Of a stretch of DNA of 47,073 nucleotides, positions 35,208 through 43,019 are shown in pieces. Source of the stretch: Rhodospirillales bacterium (GTDB taxonomy: Bacteria; Pseudomonadota; Alphaproteobacteria; Acetobacterales; Acetobacteraceae); assembly GCA_025359905.1 (NCBI GenBank), contig JANYDF010000009.1, positions 1-47,073 of the forward strand. The letters run 5' to 3'. The position numbers were made by a program, and so were the translations under genes. The notes below the pieces were generated by a model. It did no database searches, was not told the DNA's origin, and was given only the letters and a program-made list of their open reading frames with translations. Position 1 is the stretch's first letter, and each line of letters opens with the position of its first letter.

Positions 35208-35543
35208 ATGAGCGAAGCCCGCGTGAAAGCCGGAATCTGGGTGCAGGTGGCATTGCGGCTTGGCAACGCCTCGGGCCGCTATGGCGCGGTGCTGCGGCGC
35301 GGCGATGCCGACGCGGGCGGTGTGCTGGTCGTGTTGCGCGGCCCCGCCGGGCTGGCCGTGCTATCGCAGGCGCGCACCGCCAGCGGCGAACCGGCGTGGG
35401 TGCGCGCCACTGGCGCGGCCCCGGTGGATCAGCAAGCCGCCGACGCCTATGTGGACCGCCAAGTGAAGTTCGACCCCGATTTGTGGGTGTTGGAATTCGA
35501 CAGCCCCGACCTGCTGCCGCCGTTCGAGGCCAAGTTCGTCTAG
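35208..35543 (+). CDS. DUF1491-like protein
   Basis: A 111-residue small alpha/beta protein: VKAGIWVQVALRLGNASGRY, GGVLVVLRGPAGLAVLSQAR, the motif GEPAWVRATGAAPVDQQAAD and the end LWVLEFDSPDLLPPFEAKFV. This fits the DUF1491 family of uncharacterised alphaproteobacterial proteins. AGGAG lies just upstream of the ATG at 35208 (a GTG directly before it is in frame). Divergent from the gene at 34923. Confidence 0.8.
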   Translation: MSEARVKAGIWVQVALRLGNASGRYGAVLRRGDADAGGVLVVLRGPAGLAVLSQARTASGEPAWVRATGAAPVDQQAADAYVDRQVKFDPDLWVLEFDSPDLLPPFEAKFV

Positions 35544-35623
35544 CAGCGCCCCAAATCGCTGCCCACTATCGCTCAGCCCGCCCCGCCCCTAGATATGGCT
35601 GGCATGGATCACGTGAGACAGGC

Positions 35624-36760
35624 ATGACGCGGTTTTGCAACGCTGTCCTGGCCGCCGCGCTGCTATCGGCGGCGGGGCTGGGCGCCAGCGGTGCTGCGGC
35701 GGAACCGCTCGACGGGTTCTACATCGGCGCGGGCGCTGGGTTGAACTTCGCTGAATCAAACACGGTCCGCATCGATGCGCTCGCCGGGCGTGCAATCGGC
35801 GGCGGCGTTTCGGCGAGCGTTCCCGCCACGCTGCGTTTCGCGCCGGGCGCTGCCGTGGCGGTCAGCGCCGGTTATGGCTTCGGCAATGGCCTGCGCTTCG
35901 AACTTGAAGGCAGCTTCCGGCAAAATGGCCAGTCGGGCGGCGGCGGCGTCCGCCAGCAGGCGGGCGTCATGGGCAACGTGCTGTTCGATATCGACATCGG
36001 CGAGTCGTGGGTGGTGCCCTATATCGGGTTCGGCGGCGGCTATCAGGCGCAGTCGTGGCGCAGTACGGCGTTCTCGGTGCATGGCGTCGATACCGGCGCG
36101 GCGGCGACCGCAGTGACCGCCAATCAATCGGTTGGCGGGCTCGCCTATCAGGTCATCGCCGGGGCGGCGTTTCCGGTGCCGAGCGTGCCCGGCCTGTCGC
36201 TGACCGCCGAGTATCGCTACGCCGTTCAGCCCGGTTCGCACAGTTATCGCGCCCAAGGCGTGACGCCCGGCGTGTCGGCTGGGCAGCCAAGCAATGCGAC
36301 GCGGGTGCGCGAGCGTGACGGCGCCAGTCATAGCATCATGCTGGGCTTGCGCTTCGCTTTCGATGCACCGGATATTATGCCCGACTCGCGCCCGCCATTG
36401 GCGGCATTTCCAGCGCCGGCGGCGCTGCCAGCACGCTCGTATTTGATTTATTTCGATTGGAATCGCGCCGATTTGACCCCGCGCGCACGCGAAGTGATCG
36501 CCGAGGCGGTGCGGAATTCGACCAAGATCGCGCATACGCTGATCGAGGTTACCGGACACGCGGATGCGTCGGGCTCGGCGAAGGCCAATCAGGCCCTTTC
36601 ATTGCGCCGGGCCGAGGCGGTGGCGGCGGAACTGCGCCGCTGGGGGGTGGCGCCCGAGTCAATCGCGCTGCATGCGGTCGGCGATACCAGTCCATTGGTG
36701 CCGAACATAGCTGGCGTGCGTGCACCACAGAATCGGGTAGTGGAAGTTGTCTATCGCTAG
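35624..36760 (+). CDS. OmpA-like outer-membrane protein, copy 1
   Basis: A 378-residue protein with a signal peptide (MTRFCNAVLAAALLSAAGL, cleavage near GAAA-EPL). Then an eight-strand-type beta-barrel rich in aromatic/Gly alternation (GFYIGAGAGLNFAESNTV, GFGNGLRFELEGSFRQNG, VVPYIGFGGGYQAQSW, VPGLSLTAEYRYAV). A short Pro/Ala linker joins the periplasmic OmpA domain (YLIYFDWNRADLTPRAREVI, LIEVTGHADASGS, QNRVVEVVYR), which binds peptidoglycan. A paralogue follows at 37013. Start ATG at 35624 is the one giving a signal peptide. Confidence 0.9.
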   Translation: MTRFCNAVLAAALLSAAGLGASGAAAEPLDGFYIGAGAGLNFAESNTVRIDALAGRAIGGGVSASVPATLRFAPGAAVAVSAGYGFGNGLRFELEGSFRQNGQSGGGGVRQQAGVMGNVLFDIDIGESWVVPYIGFGGGYQAQSWRSTAFSVHGVDTGAAATAVTANQSVGGLAYQVIAGAAFPVPSVPGLSLTAEYRYAVQPGSHSYRAQGVTPGVSAGQPSNATRVRERDGASHSIMLGLRFAFDAPDIMPDSRPPLAAFPAPAALPARSYLIYFDWNRADLTPRAREVIAEAVRNSTKIAHTLIEVTGHADASGSAKANQALSLRRAEAVAAELRRWGVAPESIALHAVGDTSPLVPNIAGVRAPQNRVVEVVYR

Positions 36761-36832
36761 ATTTGCAAAACCCCGTGAATGGATAAGAATTTAGCTGACA
36801 TGTTCAGCGTACGTGCCGCACCGGACACACGC

Positions 36833-36850
36833 TGTGGTATTTTCACCACA
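36833..36850. promoter_or_regulatory. Inverted repeat TGTGGT-N6-ACCACA
   Basis: TGTGGTATTTTCACCACA in the 252-bp gap between the two OmpA-like genes, 73 bp after the first stop and about 160 bp before the second start. It may be a regulator site or a weak hairpin. The rest of the gap shows no gene; AAGGAGAG lies just before the second ATG. Confidence 0.4.
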
Positions 36851-37012
36851 AGAGATCGGTGATTGACCGGTTCTCGCTGCGCCGCGGCATTGGACGCTGG
36901 CAACCGAGTCATGCCGGTCCTAAGTTACATTCTACGGTTTGGTGCCCTTTGGCGTGCCGGGTTTCCGTGCCGCGCCAAGCTAAGCGTGTTCGAAGAATAA
37001 GGAGAGTTTGTT

Positions 37013-38020
37013 ATGAAATTCCGCACTGCGCTCGTCGCGGCCGGCGTGCTGACGATTCCGGCTGCTGCGATGGCCCAGCCGGTTGATGGCCTGTATGTCG
37101 GCGCTGGCGTCGGCTACAACTATCTCAGCTCTGAATCCGTGAAGTCGCCCGCGGCCACCCCGTCCTTCAAGGGCACCGGTGGCGTTGTTGGCGCGGTGAG
37201 CGTCGGCGTCGGCCTGGGCAACGGCTTCCGGGTCGAAGGCGAACTGTCCGACCGTTCGACGGCGCAGACTGGCGGCGGCAACAAGGTGCGTAACAGCACC
37301 TACGGCGTGTTCGTGAACGGCTTGTTCGACTTCGACGTCGGCGCTGGCTCGATCTTCCCGTATGCCGGCGTGGGCGTTGGCTATGCCGTGCAGAACATGA
37401 GCAAGGGCAGCATCGGCGGCGCGGCGTTCAGCGGCAGCAAGGGCGGCATCGCCGGCCAGTTGATCCTGGGCGCGGCCATTCCGGTGCCGGACGTGGCTGG
37501 CCTGTCGGTCACCGCCGAATACCGCCTGATGGACAGCTTCGAAAGCCACACCTACGGCGCGGTGAAGCTCGGCAACGAGCTCAATCATAGCGCGATGATC
37601 GGCCTGCGTTACGCCATCGGCGTGACCCCGGCCCCGATGATGGCTCCGGCCCCGGCCCCGGTGCCGGTTGTTGCCCCGGCTCCGGCCCCGGCGCGCACCT
37701 ACCTGGTGTTCTTCGATTGGGACCGCGCTGACCTGACCGCCCGTGCGAAGCAGATCATCGGCGAAGCGGCTGCCAACGCCGCCCGCGTGAAGCTGACCCG
37801 CATCGAAGTGTCCGGCCACGCCGACAAGTCCGGCACCGCTGGCTACAACCAGAAGCTCTCGCAAGCGCGCGCCGACAACGTCGCCGCCGAGCTGGTGCGT
37901 CTGGGCGTGCCGCAGGCTGAGATCGCTGTGATGGCGTTCGGCGACACGCACCCGCTGGTGCCGACCGCCGCTGGCGTGCGTGAGCCGCAGAACCGCCGCG
38001 TCGAAATCGTGCTGAAGTAA
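37013..38020 (+). CDS. OmpA-like outer-membrane protein, copy 2
   Basis: A 335-residue paralogue of the preceding protein: signal peptide MKFRTALVAAGVLTIPAAAM with cleavage AMA-Q, barrel beginning PVDGLYVGAGVGYNYLSS, a striking Pro-Ala linker (APMMAPAPAPVPVVAPAP) and the OmpA domain YLVFFDWDRADLTARAKQII, IEVSGHADKSGTAGYNQKL, PQNRRVEIVLK. Codon use is unusually uniform (GTG, CTG, AAG, GCC), as in highly expressed genes, and the ribosome site AAGGAGAG is strong. A clean intrinsic terminator follows 31 nt after the stop. It is probably a major porin. Confidence 0.93.
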   Translation: MKFRTALVAAGVLTIPAAAMAQPVDGLYVGAGVGYNYLSSESVKSPAATPSFKGTGGVVGAVSVGVGLGNGFRVEGELSDRSTAQTGGGNKVRNSTYGVFVNGLFDFDVGAGSIFPYAGVGVGYAVQNMSKGSIGGAAFSGSKGGIAGQLILGAAIPVPDVAGLSVTAEYRLMDSFESHTYGAVKLGNELNHSAMIGLRYAIGVTPAPMMAPAPAPVPVVAPAPAPARTYLVFFDWDRADLTARAKQIIGEAAANAARVKLTRIEVSGHADKSGTAGYNQKLSQARADNVAAELVRLGVPQAEIAVMAFGDTHPLVPTAAGVREPQNRRVEIVLK

Positions 38021-38051
38021 GCTTGTCCATCAGCCTCGGCTGAAGACGGCA

Positions 38052-38079
38052 GGGCGGGCACGCAAGTGCCCGCCCTTTT
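38052..38079 (+). terminator. Intrinsic terminator of the second OmpA gene
   Basis: GGGCGGGCAC and GTGCCCGCCC form a perfect 10-bp stem around the tetraloop GCAA, followed by TTTT, 31 nt after the stop. Confidence 0.92.
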
Positions 38080-38100
38080 CATTTGCCCTAACCCGGCGAG

Positions 38101-38676
38101 CTACTTGGCCGGTGTGGTGGCGGGTGTGGTGGCGGGTGTGGTGGCGGGCGGGACGCTCGCTGGCTTGGCGGCCGGTTTGGCCTTCTTTTCCGGCGGCGGC
38201 GGGCATTCCACCACATCGATCGCCTGCACCAGCTTCTGGCCGGTGGCGTAGCTGGTCAGATCCTTCGAGTCCTTCAGCGCCAGCACGCCGGTCAGCAGCG
38301 TCATGTTCTTGCCGCAGAAATCCACGCCTTGCTTCAAGCCGTCCTCGGACTGCGTGTTGGCCAGCGAGGTGATGTAGTCGTCATGCGCCTGCTGCCAGCG
38401 TTTGCCGGCGGTGCGGTTGAAATAGGCGTTGATGCCCTTCTCGCTGCCTTGCAGGTCGGAGCGGAAGCGGACGACGAAATTGTTGTATTGTTCCTCGGCT
38501 TGGCACGAGATGGCAGTCACCATCAATTCGCTTTTCAGCGCCGCCAGGTCGAAGGCGGACTTTTCAGCAGGGCGCATGCAGGATTCTGCGGCGATCCCGG
38601 TGCCGCAGGTCGTGGCCAGCATGGCGGCGGCCAGGCATGCAGCCTGCATTCGGCGGGCAGTGAGTAGGGGACGCAT
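38101..38676 (-). CDS. Exported cysteine-containing protein with PATT tail
   Basis: A 191-residue protein with a signal peptide (RRMQAACLAAAMLATTCGTG, cleavage near GIAA-E). The mature part is mostly helical with cysteines in ESCMRPAEKS, TAISCQAEEQYNNF, DFCGKNMTLL and VVECPPPPEKK that could form two disulfides. It ends in Lys/Ala/Pro and three PATT units coded by 12-bp tandem repeats (plus strand GGTGTGGTGGCG). Predicted periplasmic. The core is of a kind seen as an uncharacterised protein in acetic-acid-type alphaproteobacteria (impression, not a search). GGAG lies 6 nt before the ATG at 38676. Confidence 0.7.
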   Translation of the reverse strand: MRPLLTARRMQAACLAAAMLATTCGTGIAAESCMRPAEKSAFDLAALKSELMVTAISCQAEEQYNNFVVRFRSDLQGSEKGINAYFNRTAGKRWQQAHDDYITSLANTQSEDGLKQGVDFCGKNMTLLTGVLALKDSKDLTSYATGQKLVQAIDVVECPPPPEKKAKPAAKPASVPPATTPATTPATTPAK

Positions 38677-38951
38677 GCGTCACTCCAAACAAAGGTGTGG
38701 TCAAACAACGCTATGGATTCGCGGGCGGCGCGGTGACGGGCGCTGACCCGGTTGCCGCTGGGTAAGCCACCGAAACGGCTGCCATGCAACCTCAATCGGC
38801 CAAGCGCGCTAAGCTGGCGATGGCCGGTGGCATTCGTGCTGCACCGCCACATGGGCTGATTGGGCTTGTGCATCTGGGGGATTGCAAAACCAGCAAGCCT
38901 GATATGCTGTGTATCCGGCGAACTTTATCGTCGAAGCCGAGCGAGCATTGC

Positions 38952-40457
38952 ATGCATCTGACCCAGTCCGACCCGTTCAAGAACTACGATCCGGGTCCCT
39001 ATTTTTGCGAACTCACCGGCCCGCGCGCCGGGGATCGCGGGACAGGTGCTGCGATTAGAAGCCGCATTGCCACCATCGGGCTCGACGCGCTGCGCGCGCG
39101 CGCCACGGCGGCGGAAACCGACCTGATCAATCTCGGCATCACCTTTACGGTGTACTCGCAGGCGACCGCGATCGACCGCATTCTGCCGTTCGACTGCATT
39201 CCCCGCGTGCTGACCGCCGCTGAGTGGCGGCAATTGGAAGCCGGGGTGAAGCAGCGGGTGGCGGCGCTGAATGCGTTTCTGCACGACGTCTATCACGGCG
39301 GAAAAATCGTCAAGGACGGCGTGATCCCTGGCGAACTGGTGTTCGGCAACGCCAATTACCGCCCGGAGATGGTCGATTTCCCGGTGCGCTTCGGCACCTA
39401 CGTGCATATCTGCGGCATCGACATCGTGCGCGACGCGGCGGGCGACTTCATGGTGCTGGAGGACAACGCCCGCACCCCGTCCGGCGTATCCTACGTGGTG
39501 GAAAACCGCCATTTGATGTCGCGGGCTTTCCCGGACTTGATGGCCGGGATGCCGCTGCGCCCGGTCGACGATTACGGCCGCCGCCTGCTGTCGGCGATGG
39601 TCGAGATCGCGCCGGAGGGGGTGGACAACCCGCAAGTCGTGCTGCTGTCGCCCGGCATCTATAACTCGGCGTATTTCGAGCACGTGTTCCTGGCGCGCGA
39701 GATGGGCGTGCCATTGGTCGAAGGCCCCGATCTGGAGGTGGCCGATGACCGGGTGTGGATGCGCACCACTGCCGGGCGGCGCCCGGTGCACACCATCTAC
39801 CGCCGCATCGGCGACGATTTCCTCGATCCGACGGTGTTTCGCCCCGACTCGATGCTCGGTGTGCCGGGCCTGATCGGCGCGTGGCGCAAAGGCAACGTGA
39901 CGCTGGCCAACGCGGTCGGCACTGGGGTGGCCGACGACAAGGCGGTGTATGCCTACATGCCGCGCATCATCAAATACTACCTCGACGAGGACGCCATTTT
40001 GCCCAACGTGGAAACCCATATCTGCCGGGAACCGGAGGGCCTCGCCTACACGCTCGACCGTTTGGATCAGTTGGTGGTCAAGCCGGTGGGCGAGTCGGGC
40101 GGCTACGGCATCACTATCGGCCCGCGCGCCAGCAAGGCCGAGCTCGACGCGGCGCGGGCGGCGCTGATCGCCGACCCGGCCAACTGGATCAGCCAGCCGG
40201 TGATCTCGCTGTCAGTGGCGCCGACGCTGACCGACCAGGGCGTGCGGCCGCGGCATCTGGATTTGCGGCCGTTCGCCGTCACCGGGCGCGACACCTGGGT
40301 GCTGCCCGGCGGCCTGTCGCGCGTGGCACTGAAGGAAGGCAGTCTGGTGGTCAACTCCTCGCAGGGCGGCGGGTCGAAGGACACCTGGGTGCTGGACGAC
40401 GATCTGGCCACCGATATGCCGCAAGATGCCGCGCCTTCGGGCGGGGAGGGCGCATAG
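38952..40457 (+). CDS. Circularly permuted ATP-grasp protein
   Basis: A 501-residue member of the circularly permuted ATP-grasp family that occurs with alpha-E proteins in predicted peptide-modification loci. Signatures: LINLGITFTVYSQATAIDRI, DFMVLEDNARTPSGVSYVVE, VVLLSPGIYNSAYFEHVFLA, KPVGESGGYGITIGPRAS and LDLRPFAVTGRDTWVLPGGL. It should ligate an amine to a carboxyl group using ATP. The start ATG at 38952 gives the usual N-terminus; upstream in-frame codons to 38784 lack homology. The alpha-E gene begins 1 nt after the stop, so the two are co-translated. Confidence 0.9.
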   Translation: MHLTQSDPFKNYDPGPYFCELTGPRAGDRGTGAAIRSRIATIGLDALRARATAAETDLINLGITFTVYSQATAIDRILPFDCIPRVLTAAEWRQLEAGVKQRVAALNAFLHDVYHGGKIVKDGVIPGELVFGNANYRPEMVDFPVRFGTYVHICGIDIVRDAAGDFMVLEDNARTPSGVSYVVENRHLMSRAFPDLMAGMPLRPVDDYGRRLLSAMVEIAPEGVDNPQVVLLSPGIYNSAYFEHVFLAREMGVPLVEGPDLEVADDRVWMRTTAGRRPVHTIYRRIGDDFLDPTVFRPDSMLGVPGLIGAWRKGNVTLANAVGTGVADDKAVYAYMPRIIKYYLDEDAILPNVETHICREPEGLAYTLDRLDQLVVKPVGESGGYGITIGPRASKAELDAARAALIADPANWISQPVISLSVAPTLTDQGVRPRHLDLRPFAVTGRDTWVLPGGLSRVALKEGSLVVNSSQGGGSKDTWVLDDDLATDMPQDAAPSGGEGA

Positions 40458-40458
40458 C

Positions 40459-41475
40459 ATGACCAGCCGTGAAACCCCGTTGCTGGCCCGTTACGCCGAG
40501 GGTCTGTTCTGGATGGCGCGCTATCTGGAGCGCGTCGAGAATCTGGCCCGGCTGGTCGATGTCACCCAAGGCTTCGAGACGCCGGGCCGCGAGGCGGAAA
40601 GCTGGTTCTCGCTGGTGCGCATTAACGCCGATGAGGAAGGCTTCGCGCGCCGTGGCCTTGCCCCCGGTGCCGACGAGGTGAAGCACTTCTATCTGCTCGA
40701 CCAAGGTAACCCGACCAGCATTCCAGCCAACCTGGAAGCCGCGCGCACCAATGCGCGCACGCTTCGCCCGCTGATTTCCACCGAAATGTGGATGCAGTTG
40801 AATGTGTTTCACCGCGACATGACGGCGATTTCGCCGGAGGCGCTGCAAGGCGACCGGCTATCGCGGCTGTGCGTGCGGGTGAAGGAGGGGGTGCAGGCGC
40901 ATACCGGCATCACCGAGGGCACGTTCTTCCGTGATGAAGGCTGGTGCTTCTACCAGCTTGGCCGCCTGATCGAGCGCGCCGACCAAACCACTCGGCTGTT
41001 GGATATCCGTTACCATCTGCTGGTGCCGCAGGCGGGCGAGGAACGGCGGGTGGCCGAGCTCACGCAGTGGTTCTCGGTGCTGCGCGCCGCCGCCGGCTAC
41101 CACGCGTTCCGCCGCGTCGCCCAGCCGGGCTTTACGCCAACCGACGTGGTGGCGTTCCTGCTGACCGACATGGCGTTTCCGCGCAGCGTGGCGCTGTGCG
41201 TGGAGCAAATGGAATGGCTGCTGGGCCAGTTGCGTGGCCGCTACAAGCTGCGCGGCACGGTGCCGGCGCTGGAGCGCGTGGAGGAACTGCGCGCGGGCCT
41301 GACCGGGCGGCCGGTGGAAAGCCTGGTGAGCGACGGATTGCACCATTTCCTCGACGGGGTGCAGCGCGACCTGATCATGCTGGCAGCCGAGATCGGCACC
41401 GCGTTCTTCCGCGATTGGCGCCCGCTGGCCGACACAGCGGCGGGCGGCCAGGGACAGTCACAAACGCAAGGGTAG
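40459..41475 (+). CDS. Alpha-E domain protein
   Basis: A 338-residue all-helical alpha-E protein: LLARYAEGLFWMARYLERVE, NLARLVDVTQGFETPGREA, GWCFYQLGRLIERADQTTRL and DVVAFLLTDMAFPRSVALCV. It is the constant partner of the permuted ATP-grasp enzyme. In the usual locus a transglutaminase-like protease and a proteasome-like peptidase follow, but none is here. A start GTG/ATG upstream at 40426 is rejected; GGGAGGG precedes the ATG at 40459. Confidence 0.9.
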   Translation: MTSRETPLLARYAEGLFWMARYLERVENLARLVDVTQGFETPGREAESWFSLVRINADEEGFARRGLAPGADEVKHFYLLDQGNPTSIPANLEAARTNARTLRPLISTEMWMQLNVFHRDMTAISPEALQGDRLSRLCVRVKEGVQAHTGITEGTFFRDEGWCFYQLGRLIERADQTTRLLDIRYHLLVPQAGEERRVAELTQWFSVLRAAAGYHAFRRVAQPGFTPTDVVAFLLTDMAFPRSVALCVEQMEWLLGQLRGRYKLRGTVPALERVEELRAGLTGRPVESLVSDGLHHFLDGVQRDLIMLAAEIGTAFFRDWRPLADTAAGGQGQSQTQG

Positions 41476-41576
41476 CGGCGCACGAGCCGCGCGTGCCGCC
41501 CATGCGCGGGTGCGGTATCACGATTCCGTGATGTGTGGCATTAATCATTAATCTATCACGCTGAGGGGTTCTGGCT

Positions 41577-41585
41577 TGGTATAAT
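41577..41585 (+). promoter_or_regulatory. Candidate extended -10 promoter
   Basis: TGGTATAAT is a TG-n extended -10 with a perfect TATAAT, in the AT-rich 250-bp gap before the small membrane protein at 41726 (140 bp downstream). No matching -35 box is present. Nearby, CGTCATC and GATGACG (41595-41617) form a 7-bp inverted repeat. The gap holds no other gene. Confidence 0.45.
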
Positions 41586-41725
41586 TATCATTAACGTCAT
41601 CTGGTCACGTGATGACGGCGTGGGGCCAGAATCCCTGCGATGAACATAAGATTGCGCAATGGGTGCCGGTATGATTTCGTTGGGATTTTTCGAAGCTGCC
41701 CAAGTCCGGCCGATCGCTGGCGCAT

Positions 41726-41968
41726 ATGGTGGCAGCCATGCGTAGCGCCCCAGCGCCCCGGACGATTGACAGCCGGCCGCACGGCACGCCGCAGCGCCCA
41801 GCGCGGCGCATGCCGGTGGCCTCGTACGAGACAGACCCAGCGCGCTACGGCCGCCGGTTCGTGGTGCAGACGCAAAATGCCGCCAAGCCGGCCTATTGGG
41901 TGGCGTTCGAATATGCCGTGCTGGCGGGCACCATCGGGTCGTTGCTGTATATCGCTTTCGGCTACTGA
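41726..41968 (+). CDS. Small single-span membrane protein, EY-motif copy 1
   Basis: An 80-residue protein (or 76 from ATG 41738). The first 50 residues are basic and Pro/Arg-rich (RTIDSRPHGTPQRPARRM) and the last 28 are KPAYWVAFEYAVLAGTIGSL ending LLYIAFGY, one membrane span at the very C-terminus. The segment from Lys-Pro on aligns residue by residue with the protein at 42184, so they are paralogues. The Phe-Glu-Tyr-Ala followed by a hydrophobic helix recalls Flp-type pilin precursors, but the Gly before the cleavage point of those is absent. No known function. Confidence 0.65.
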   Translation: MVAAMRSAPAPRTIDSRPHGTPQRPARRMPVASYETDPARYGRRFVVQTQNAAKPAYWVAFEYAVLAGTIGSLLYIAFGY

Positions 41969-42064
41969 CGCCCGCTTGCGCTGACGACGCTTGCGCTGGC
42001 GGCCGCTCGATTGTTCGGTGTGCCACACGGCCGCCAAATTGCGGCCATCGGCGCGACAAAAATA

Positions 42065-42083
42065 TGTGGGAAAATTTCCCACA
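42065..42083. promoter_or_regulatory. Perfect 19-bp palindrome
   Basis: TGTGGGAAAATTTCCCACA is an exact palindrome around a central A, 97 bp after the first small membrane-protein gene and 101 bp before the second. It is followed by AAAA but the location and symmetry favour a dimeric-regulator operator; a hairpin is also possible. Confidence 0.6.
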
Positions 42084-42183
42084 AAACCCGTTTTCGTCAG
42101 CTCCACGTCAGCCAGCCCGGTCACCTTCGCCTCGTCCGCAGCGCAACGCCACCCAGCGGACACGACGAGAAGGACCAATACCG

Positions 42184-42429
42184 ATGAGCTACGCCGCGAC
42201 GGCCACCTACTCAGCCTCCACCCTGCGCGCCGTATCGGCCCATCGCCCATCTGGCGCCGTCCGCCGCCCGATTGCGCATCCGGCCGCGATCCTGGCCGCG
42301 CGCGCCAACTGCAATTCGGCCCGCATCCTGGTGCGCAGCCAATATGCCATGAAGCCGCTGGCGCTCGTTGCGTTCGAATACGCCATTGTGGCCGCATCCA
42401 TGGCCACCGCCATCTACCTGACGCTCTGA
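42184..42429 (+). CDS. Small single-span membrane protein, EY-motif copy 2
   Basis: An 81-residue protein from ATG at 42184 with GAGAAGGACC about 8 nt upstream. Basic N-terminal 50 residues, then RILVRSQYAMKPLALVAFEY and AIVAASMATAIYLTL as a C-terminal membrane span. RxLVxxQxAxKPxxxVAFEYA is shared with the gene at 41726. Both end within a few residues of the span, an arrangement for tail-anchored or pilin-like proteins. Transcription may be controlled by the 19-bp palindrome upstream. Confidence 0.72.
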   Translation: MSYAATATYSASTLRAVSAHRPSGAVRRPIAHPAAILAARANCNSARILVRSQYAMKPLALVAFEYAIVAASMATAIYLTL

Positions 42430-42451
42430 CGCTGCACGGCCGCACCAGGGC

Positions 42452-42820
42452 CTAGCCGCCCGCGTGGCGCTCCGGCCCCGGTTCCAGCGCTACTGTCACC
42501 GCCCCCCAAAATTGAACGCCGTTCGTATCGCCTGCCGCAATAGCCCGGCGACGCATGGTCGCTGCGTGGGCGCGGGCGGTCAGCGGATGCTGTCCTGCGG
42601 CGAGCAAGGCGCTTGCCATGCCGTCGGCGGAATGCTGCTCAAGCGCCGGCAGCACGCGGCGCAGATAGCTTTGCCATGTAGCACCTTGCGCCAGCGCGCC
42701 GCGCCGTTGCTCGTAAGCATCCTCGCGCGCCAGTTCGTCGGCCGGAACGTCGTGGAACAGCATTGCCCCAGCGCGGCCGGGGGCGTGCGATAATAATTCG
42801 GTCGCGTGAGAGAGAAGCAT
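42452..42820 (-). CDS. Hypothetical protein
   Basis: A 122-residue mostly helical protein: MLLSHATELLSHAPGRAGAM, LAREDAYEQRRGALAQGATW, HPLTARAHAATMRRRAIAAG, and the end GDTNGVQFWGAVTVALEPG. AGGAGG 9 nt upstream fixes the ATG at 42820; an upstream in-frame extension is not supported. The sequence is soluble, without export signal. I do not recognise the family. It lies downstream of the F0 operon and converges with the small membrane gene at 42184. Confidence 0.65.
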   Translation of the reverse strand: MLLSHATELLSHAPGRAGAMLFHDVPADELAREDAYEQRRGALAQGATWQSYLRRVLPALEQHSADGMASALLAAGQHPLTARAHAATMRRRAIAAGDTNGVQFWGAVTVALEPGPERHAGG

Positions 42821-42962
42821 CGCAGCCGCCTCCTTTTGCCGGGCGTGATCGATGCCGTCACTACGCTCGGCACCGTCGCGCCGATTGTGGCGCGCGTCAC
42901 GACTCCGCCGGGAAGCGGGTAAAGATCTCGTGAAGACCGGCGCAAGACGGCCGCCAAACAGC

Positions 42963-42993
42963 AAAACGCCCGGAACGCTGCGCGTTCCGGGCG
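42963..42993 (-). terminator. Intrinsic terminator of the F0 operon
   Basis: On the minus strand CGCCCGGAACG and CGTTCCGGGCG form an 11-bp perfect stem (42967-42993) with a 5-nt loop, followed by TTTT (42966-42963). It lies 27 nt past the stop of the subunit b gene. Confidence 0.88.
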
Positions 42994-43019
42994 ATGTATG
43001 TGCCGATCCGGCCGAGACG

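Noticed and set aside
36833-42083. Treating TGTGGT-N6-ACCACA and TGTGGGAAAATTTCCCACA as sites of one regulator
   Set aside because: The spacing differs by one base and the inner bases differ; two sites are too few to define a motif.
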